Positions 58,561 to 64,000 of a DNA stretch of 64,000 nt are shown one piece after another. Source of the stretch: an uncultured Cedecea sp. GTDB taxonomy: Bacteria; Pseudomonadota; Gammaproteobacteria; Enterobacterales; Enterobacteriaceae. Numbering within the stretch: position 1 is the stretch's first letter; every line of letters starts with the position of its first letter. A program made the translations under genes and the position numbers. Below the pieces are notes generated by a model that saw only the letters and a program-made list of their open reading frames with translations, did not search any database and was not told the origin of the DNA. The stretch spans positions 62,001 to 126,000 of the forward strand of contig NZ_CANMLV010000002.1 in NCBI RefSeq assembly GCF_947498825.1, given 5' to 3'.

Positions 58561-59262
58561 TCAGAGTCCGAGAATATCTTTCACAAAAGGGATAGTGAGC
58601 TTGCGCTGAGCGGTAATAGAAGCGTGATCGAGCTGATTCAGCGTGGTAAACAAGGTCCGCATTTCCCGGTCTAAACGTTTGAGCAAGAAACGGCCAACAT
58701 CTTCGGGTAGCTCAAACCCACGTAGTCTGGCTCTGGACTGGAGCGCCTGAAGTTTATCGTCATCCGACAAAGGCTGTAATTTATAGATTTGTCCCCAATC
58801 CAGGCGAGAAGCAAGATCGGGTAGCTGTAGATTAAGCTGGCGAGGGGGCCTGTCACCGGTTATCAGTAATCGGGTTTTGCCTGACTCAAGAATACGATTA
58901 TAGAGATTAAAAATAGCCATTTCCCACGGCTCATCCCCGGCAATACATTCAATATTATCGATACATACCAGGGAAAGTTGTTCCATACCATCAAGCACTT
59001 CAGGTACAAACCACGTCCGTTTGTCCAGCGGTACATAACCTACTGCATCGCCTCGCTGAGAGAGTTCCCCGCACGCTGCATGTAATAAATGACTGCGACC
59101 CGCCCCTTCCCGCGACCAGAAATAGATATATCCACTGTGCTCCTGACGAAGCACTGCATGGAGCGCTGCCAATAAAGAAGGATTATCACCCGGCCAGAAA
59201 CTGGCAAAGGTTTCGTCATCGGGCAAATAAAGTGGCAGCGAAAGTTGCGCTGGCGTATTCAG
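58561..59262 (-). CDS. hda: Hda, regulatory inactivator of DnaA
   Basis: AAA+ DnaA-like protein that, with the DNA-loaded beta clamp, stimulates DnaA-ATP hydrolysis (RIDA). The N-terminal clamp-binding motif is [10 protein letters not shown]. Walker A-like [12 protein letters not shown], Walker [14 protein letters not shown] and the C-terminal [15 protein letters not shown] are present. A CTG start at 59262 is proposed: GAGG lies 5 bases upstream and gives 233 residues, as described for E. coli Hda. ATG at 59277 has no ribosome site. Confidence 0.9.
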   Translation of the reverse strand: MNTPAQLSLPLYLPDDETFASFWPGDNPSLLAALHAVLRQEHSGYIYFWSREGAGRSHLLHAACGELSQRGDAVGYVPLDKRTWFVPEVLDGMEQLSLVCIDNIECIAGDEPWEMAIFNLYNRILESGKTRLLITGDRPPRQLNLQLPDLASRLDWGQIYKLQPLSDDDKLQALQSRARLRGFELPEDVGRFLLKRLDREMRTLFTTLNQLDHASITAQRKLTIPFVKDILGL

Positions 59263-59420
59263 AATTACCTCAACCATAACAGGCAGAAAACCCACGGAAG
59301 TCTACCACAGAATCCAGGCGCTTTCGAAGCATGTAACACAATATAAGGTAGATTCTGCAGCAAGAGAAAAATGTCGGGGTTTTATTCGCGAGAGAGGAAA
59401 TACGGAGCAATGATTTGATT

Positions 59421-59540
59421 TTATAGCCAAAATAATTCGAGTTGCTTGTAGGCTCCCAGTTCAGCCCGTTGATGAGCACAGATAAACTCTGTGATTCGGC
59501 GGGCTGGGTGCAGACAACACCCGAGCCGCTGGATATATAA
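59421..59540. repeat. ERIC-like intergenic repeat, copy 4
   Basis: Between hda and uraA. The left end is TATAGCCAAAATAATTCGAG, the core CAGTTCAGCCCGTTGATGAG with AACTCTGTGATTCGGCGG and GCTGGGTGCAGACAACAC, the right end GGATATATAAC. Its core is nearly identical to copy 1. Confidence 0.85.
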
Positions 59541-59617
59541 CCTGTATTATCATTGTTGATAACCAGGGACCTGTAAAATCACAAATCCCTGCCATCATTC
59601 AAGGTCAGAGCAATGCG

Positions 59618-60895
59618 TTAGTCAGCATCATGCGCATCCAATACTTCCTCTTCCGGAATGACCAGGCTAATCACATGGAACAGCAAACTAAGAAGAACCC
59701 CAACCACGGTTGCCAGAGCCATGCCTTTCAGCTCAGCGGCACCAATATGAATTTTCGCGCCGCTGACGCCAATAATCAGGATAATTGATGTCAGGATCAG
59801 GTTTTTGGCTTTACTGAAATCAACTTTAGACTCAATTAATACCCGGATCCCAGACGCTCCGATGACCCCATACAGCAGCAGAGAAACACCGCCCATCACC
59901 GGCACCGGAATAACCTGAATCGCTGCGGCCAGCTTACCAATACAGGAAAGCAGAATAGCGAAAATCGCCGCCCCACCGATAACCCAGGTTGAGTAAACAC
60001 GAGTGATGGCCATAACACCAATATTCTCACCATAAGTGGTATTGGGGGTTGAACCAAAGAAGCCTGAGAACACCGTTGAAATACCGTTAGCAAACATAGA
60101 ACGGTGCAGACCAGGATTCTGGAGCAAATCTTTTTTAACGATATTTGCCGTCACCACCAGATGCCCGACGTGTTCAGCAATAACGACCAAGGCTGCCGGC
60201 AGAATAGTGAAAACGGCAAACCATTCAAAGCGTGGTGTATAGAAGGTTGGCAAAGCAAACCAATGGGCTTCACGGATTGCCGTGGTATCCACAATGCCCA
60301 TAACAAAGGAGAGCGCGTAACCGACCAATACCCCGATAAGAATCGGAATAATAGCCATAAACCCACGGAATAATACCGATCCTAATACGGTTACGCCTAG
60401 TGTCACTAGCGAGATGAAAATGGTTGTGCCATCAGGGGCGACACCATCTGCAGGTAATAAGCCAGCCATATTTGCCGCCACGCCTGCTAATTCCAGACCG
60501 ATAACCGCGACAATCGCCCCCATTGCCGCAGGGGGAAACATCACGGTAAGCCAGCCAGTACCGGCAACTTTAACGATAAGAGAGACTAAACAGAACAACA
60601 CCCCACACATGATAAAACCGCCCAGGGCGACTTCATAACCGAGTGGTAACAGCAGCAGTACCGGAGAGATAAAGGCAAAACTAGACCCCAGATAGGCGGG
60701 GATCTTGCCCTTACAAATGAACAGGTACAACAACGTACCAATACCGTTAAACAGCAGTACAGTAGCGGGGTTTATCTGAAACAGAATGGGAACCAGAACG
60801 GTAGCCCCAAACATCGCAAACAGATGCTGAAGACTCAACGGAATCGTTTGCAATAGTGGTGGTCTTTCACTTACCCCGATAGCGCGGCGGGCCAT
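59618..60895 (-). CDS. uraA: UraA, uracil:proton symporter
   Basis: Nucleobase/ascorbate-family (NCS2) permease, 425 residues with about 14 membrane segments. It starts MARRAIGVSERPPLLQTIPL. Conserved parts are SLQHLFAMFGATVLVP, the uracil-binding Glu region VIAEHVGHLVVT and FFGSTPNTTYGENIGVMAIT with the second Glu. It follows upp in one operon, with a hairpin terminator between that should lower its expression relative to upp. Confidence 0.96.
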   Translation of the reverse strand: MARRAIGVSERPPLLQTIPLSLQHLFAMFGATVLVPILFQINPATVLLFNGIGTLLYLFICKGKIPAYLGSSFAFISPVLLLLPLGYEVALGGFIMCGVLFCLVSLIVKVAGTGWLTVMFPPAAMGAIVAVIGLELAGVAANMAGLLPADGVAPDGTTIFISLVTLGVTVLGSVLFRGFMAIIPILIGVLVGYALSFVMGIVDTTAIREAHWFALPTFYTPRFEWFAVFTILPAALVVIAEHVGHLVVTANIVKKDLLQNPGLHRSMFANGISTVFSGFFGSTPNTTYGENIGVMAITRVYSTWVIGGAAIFAILLSCIGKLAAAIQVIPVPVMGGVSLLLYGVIGASGIRVLIESKVDFSKAKNLILTSIILIIGVSGAKIHIGAAELKGMALATVVGVLLSLLFHVISLVIPEEEVLDAHDAD

Positions 60896-60943
60896 GATGC
60901 TTTCCTCTAAGTATTATTACGACAAGTGTTGTTGTTATAGAAA

Positions 60944-60973
60944 TCAAAAAAAAGCCGACTTCTTAGTCGGCTT
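60944..60973 (-). terminator. Terminator/attenuator between upp and uraA
   Basis: On the minus strand AAGCCGACT / AGTCGGCTT with an AAGA loop, followed by eight T. It lies directly after the upp stop and before uraA (start 60895). Confidence 0.85.
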
Positions 60974-60976
60974 GAA

Positions 60977-61603
60977 TTACTTGGTACCAAATATCTTATC
61001 GCCTGCATCACCGAGGCCTGGAATGATGTACCCGTGTTCGTTTAATCCCTGATCAATCGATGCAGTATACAGTTCAACATCAGGGTGCGCTTTCTCTAAC
61101 GCTTCAATACCTTCCGGCGCAGCAACCAGTACCAGGACTTTGATACTGACGCAGCCTGCTTTTTTCAACAGGTCAATGGTGGCTATCATTGAACCACCGG
61201 TCGCAAGCATCGGGTCAACAACCAATGCCATACGCTCTTCTATATTAGAAACCAGTTTCTGGAAGTACGGAACAGGCTTAAGCGTTTCTTCATCGCGGTA
61301 AACACCCACAACACTAATACGCGCGCTAGGCACATTTTCCAATACACCTTCCATCATGCCAAGACCAGCACGCAGAATAGGTACTACGGTAATTTTCTTA
61401 CCCTTGATCTGCTCTATCTCGACCGGGCCATTCCAACCTTCAATAGTAACGGTTTCAGTTACTAAATCCGCCGTAGCTTCATAAGTCAGCAAGCTGCCAA
61501 CTTCTGAGGCGAGTTCACGAAAGCGCTTAGTACTGATGTCATTCTCACGCATCAGGCCTAACTTATGTTTGACGAGTGGGTGTTTCACTTCCACAATCTT
61601 CAT
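60977..61603 (-). CDS. upp: Upp, uracil phosphoribosyltransferase
   Basis: Makes UMP from uracil and PRPP. Its 208 residues equal E. coli Upp. It starts [23 protein letters not shown]-binding is [19 protein letters not shown], the uracil loop [17 protein letters not shown] ends the protein. The start was chosen at MKIVEV although the frame is open for 44 more codons; GGGGAGAAAGAG lies just upstream. Confidence 0.97.
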   Translation of the reverse strand: MKIVEVKHPLVKHKLGLMRENDISTKRFRELASEVGSLLTYEATADLVTETVTIEGWNGPVEIEQIKGKKITVVPILRAGLGMMEGVLENVPSARISVVGVYRDEETLKPVPYFQKLVSNIEERMALVVDPMLATGGSMIATIDLLKKAGCVSIKVLVLVAAPEGIEALEKAHPDVELYTASIDQGLNEHGYIIPGLGDAGDKIFGTK

Positions 61604-61723
61604 GCTCTTTCTCCCCGAGATAGTCTGGCATAAAAAAAATCGCCGGATTATACCGCTTTTTAACGGCAGTGCTATAGGTATTGCATCAGGTTCTGGTGAA
61701 TCAGTAAGAATAGTAGAGATTGA

Positions 61724-62859
<1,136 letters not shown>

Positions 62860-62860
<1 letters not shown>

Positions 62861-63498
62861 TGAAAAATATTGTGGTGCTGATATCCGGTAGTGGTTCTAA
62901 TCTACAGGCTATTATTGATGCCTGTGAGCAACAGAAGATTAACGGCACCATTCGTGCGGTATTCAGTAATAAGGCCGATGTTTTCGGCCTTGAGCGGGCT
63001 CGTGATGCCGGTATTCCGGCCTTTTCACTTCTCCCTCGTGATTACGCTACTCGTGAAGCATTTGATAACCAGCTTATCACTGAAATTGATGCCTGGGCTC
63101 CAGATCTCGTCGTACTGGCAGGCTATATGCGAATTCTGAGCCCTGATTTTGTTGCACACTACAGCGGAAGGCTGTTGAATATTCATCCGTCTTTATTACC
63201 GAAATATCCCGGACTTCATACCCACCGCCAAGTACTGGAAAATGGCGATCGGGAACACGGCACTTCCGTGCATTTTGTGACTGAAGAACTTGATGGCGGG
63301 CCAATTATTTTACAGGCCAAAATTCCGGTATTTCCTGAGGATGAAGAAAGTGACATTTTTGCACGCGTTCAGCATCAGGAGCATGCTATTTATCCTTTAG
63401 TCGTCAGCTGGTTTGTCGATGGTCGTTTAGCTATGCGGGATAACGCTGCATGGTTAGATAATGTACGCCTTCCTCCGCAAGGCCATGCGGCTGACTGA
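62860..63498 (+). CDS. purN: PurN, glycinamide ribonucleotide formyltransferase
   Basis: Third step of purine synthesis with 10-formyl-THF as donor. Its 212 residues equal E. coli PurN. The phosphate-binding loop is ISGSGSNLQAIIDAC. The catalytic Asn106, His108 and Asp144 lie in LLNIHPSLLPKYPGLHTHRQ and VHFVTEELDGGPII. It is coupled to purM. Confidence 0.97.
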
Positions 63499-63510
63499 TG
63501 TCTCTGAATC

Positions 63511-63542
63511 TTTTTTAACCCCCTCCTGGGGGTTAAAATTTT
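63511..63542 (+). terminator. Terminator after purN
   Basis: TTTTAACCCCC / GGGGGTTAAAA with a TCCT tetraloop, followed by TTTTC. It is 12 bases after the stop. Confidence 0.88.
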
Positions 63543-63659
63543 CGGTCATTCTGTTTTGCTCACTGATAAGTGTATTTTCACTGTTGCACCTCTTCCCTCC
63601 GTTCATCAAGGCTCTCAATCCATTAAAAAATTTCATCTTTTTACTTTGATCTCATCTTG

Positions 63660-63677
63660 CTGTCATAATTCTGTCAG
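63660..63677 (+). promoter_or_regulatory. Pho box upstream of ppk
   Basis: CTGTCATAATTCTGTCAG: two 7-mer direct repeats (CTGTCAT and CTGTCAG) spaced by four bases, the PhoB-binding layout, 105 bases ahead of ppk. PhoB control of ppk is known in E. coli. Confidence 0.75.
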
Positions 63678-63781
63678 ATAATTTTATTAACGAAGTTGGA
63701 CATTTTTGATGAAAGCTCGCCATAATAAATAACGTGATGATGACAATATTGTCGTCTCTGCGTAAGAGAATGTGAGGACTA

Positions 63782-64000
63782 ATGGGTCAGGATAAGTTGT
63801 ATATCGAAAAAGAACTGAGTTGGTTAACTTTTAACGAACGTGTTCTACAGGAAGCAGCAGATAAAACTAACCCGCTTATTGAGCGGATGCGCTTTCTCGG
63901 CATCTATTCCAATAACCTCGATGAGTTCTACAAAGTCCGATTTGCCGAGTTAAAGCGACGGATATTGATTAATGAAGAGCAGGGATTACCGTCTAATCAG
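63782..64000 (+). CDS. ppk: Ppk, polyphosphate kinase (partial, N-terminus)
   Basis: Makes inorganic polyphosphate from ATP; membrane-associated. Only the first 73 codons are in the window: [20 protein letters not shown], then [40 protein letters not shown], a near match to E. coli Ppk. The frame stays open to the window edge. A Pho box lies upstream. Confidence 0.95.
   Translation, partial: MGQDKLYIEKELSWLTFNERVLQEAADKTNPLIERMRFLGIYSNNLDEFYKVRFAELKRRILINEEQGLPSNQ

Overview
The window is a stretch of enterobacterial (Enterobacterales) chromosome. Most proteins can be aligned by eye, residue by residue, with Escherichia coli K-12 counterparts, and most of the gene order matches. It is not Escherichia: it carries a 5-methylthioribose (methionine) salvage locus, ERIC-type and ERIC-like intergenic repeats, and lacks several genes E. 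coli has at these positions (ybaS-ybaT, chiX, aes, ybaN, mscK, maa). Base composition looks close to 50 percent GC, with AT-rich islands at about 3.95-4.5 kb and 34.6-35.1 kb. I cannot assign genus. No tRNA, rRNA, CRISPR array, prophage or intact insertion sequence was seen.

Region 1 (1-36.6 kb) is the core backbone equivalent to the 10-11 minute region of E. coli: ybbP (partial)-ybbA | tesA-ybbO-cnoX | MCP remnant | qmcA-ybbJ | cueR | copA | ybaP-ybaK | ushA | fsr | ybaL | gsk | hemH | adk | htpG | recR | ybaB-dnaX | apt | priC-rsmS | acrR | acrAB | tomB-hha | ylaC. Two non-backbone pieces break it. A GNAT acetyltransferase plus an atypical short-chain dehydrogenase sit between recR and ybaB, splitting the usual dnaX-ybaB-recR operon. 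An msrB-msrA pair sits between dnaX and apt. Two programmed -1 frameshift sites are readable: copA (chaperone CopA(Z)) and dnaX (gamma subunit).

Region 2 (36.6-58.5 kb) is accessory and metabolic. It starts with the zinc-independent ribosomal protein pair rpmE2-rpmJ2 under a Zur box. Next come a 2-oxoglutarate/Fe(II) oxygenase with a MetQNI-like ABC transporter, preceded by a tiny Cys-rich upstream reading frame; a sucrose/oligosaccharide utilisation set (permease, invertase, LacI regulator); hcxA; an RbsABC-type sugar importer and an LVIVD-repeat protein; and methionine salvage genes mtnK, mtnA, mtnD, mtnC and mtnE. A DUF2946-PepSY pair lies between mtnA and mtnD. MetJ-box-like sequences occur both in front of the RbsABC-type transporter and between mtnK and mtnA, which suggests the importer belongs to the sulfur regulon and may import methylthioribose. 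mtnB is missing from the cluster.

Region 3 (58.5-64 kb) is again backbone, equivalent to the 56 minute region of E. coli: hda, uraA-upp, purM-purN and the start of ppk, with readable PurR and Pho boxes. Its adjacency to the acrAB/ylaC block shows a chromosome arrangement different from K-12.
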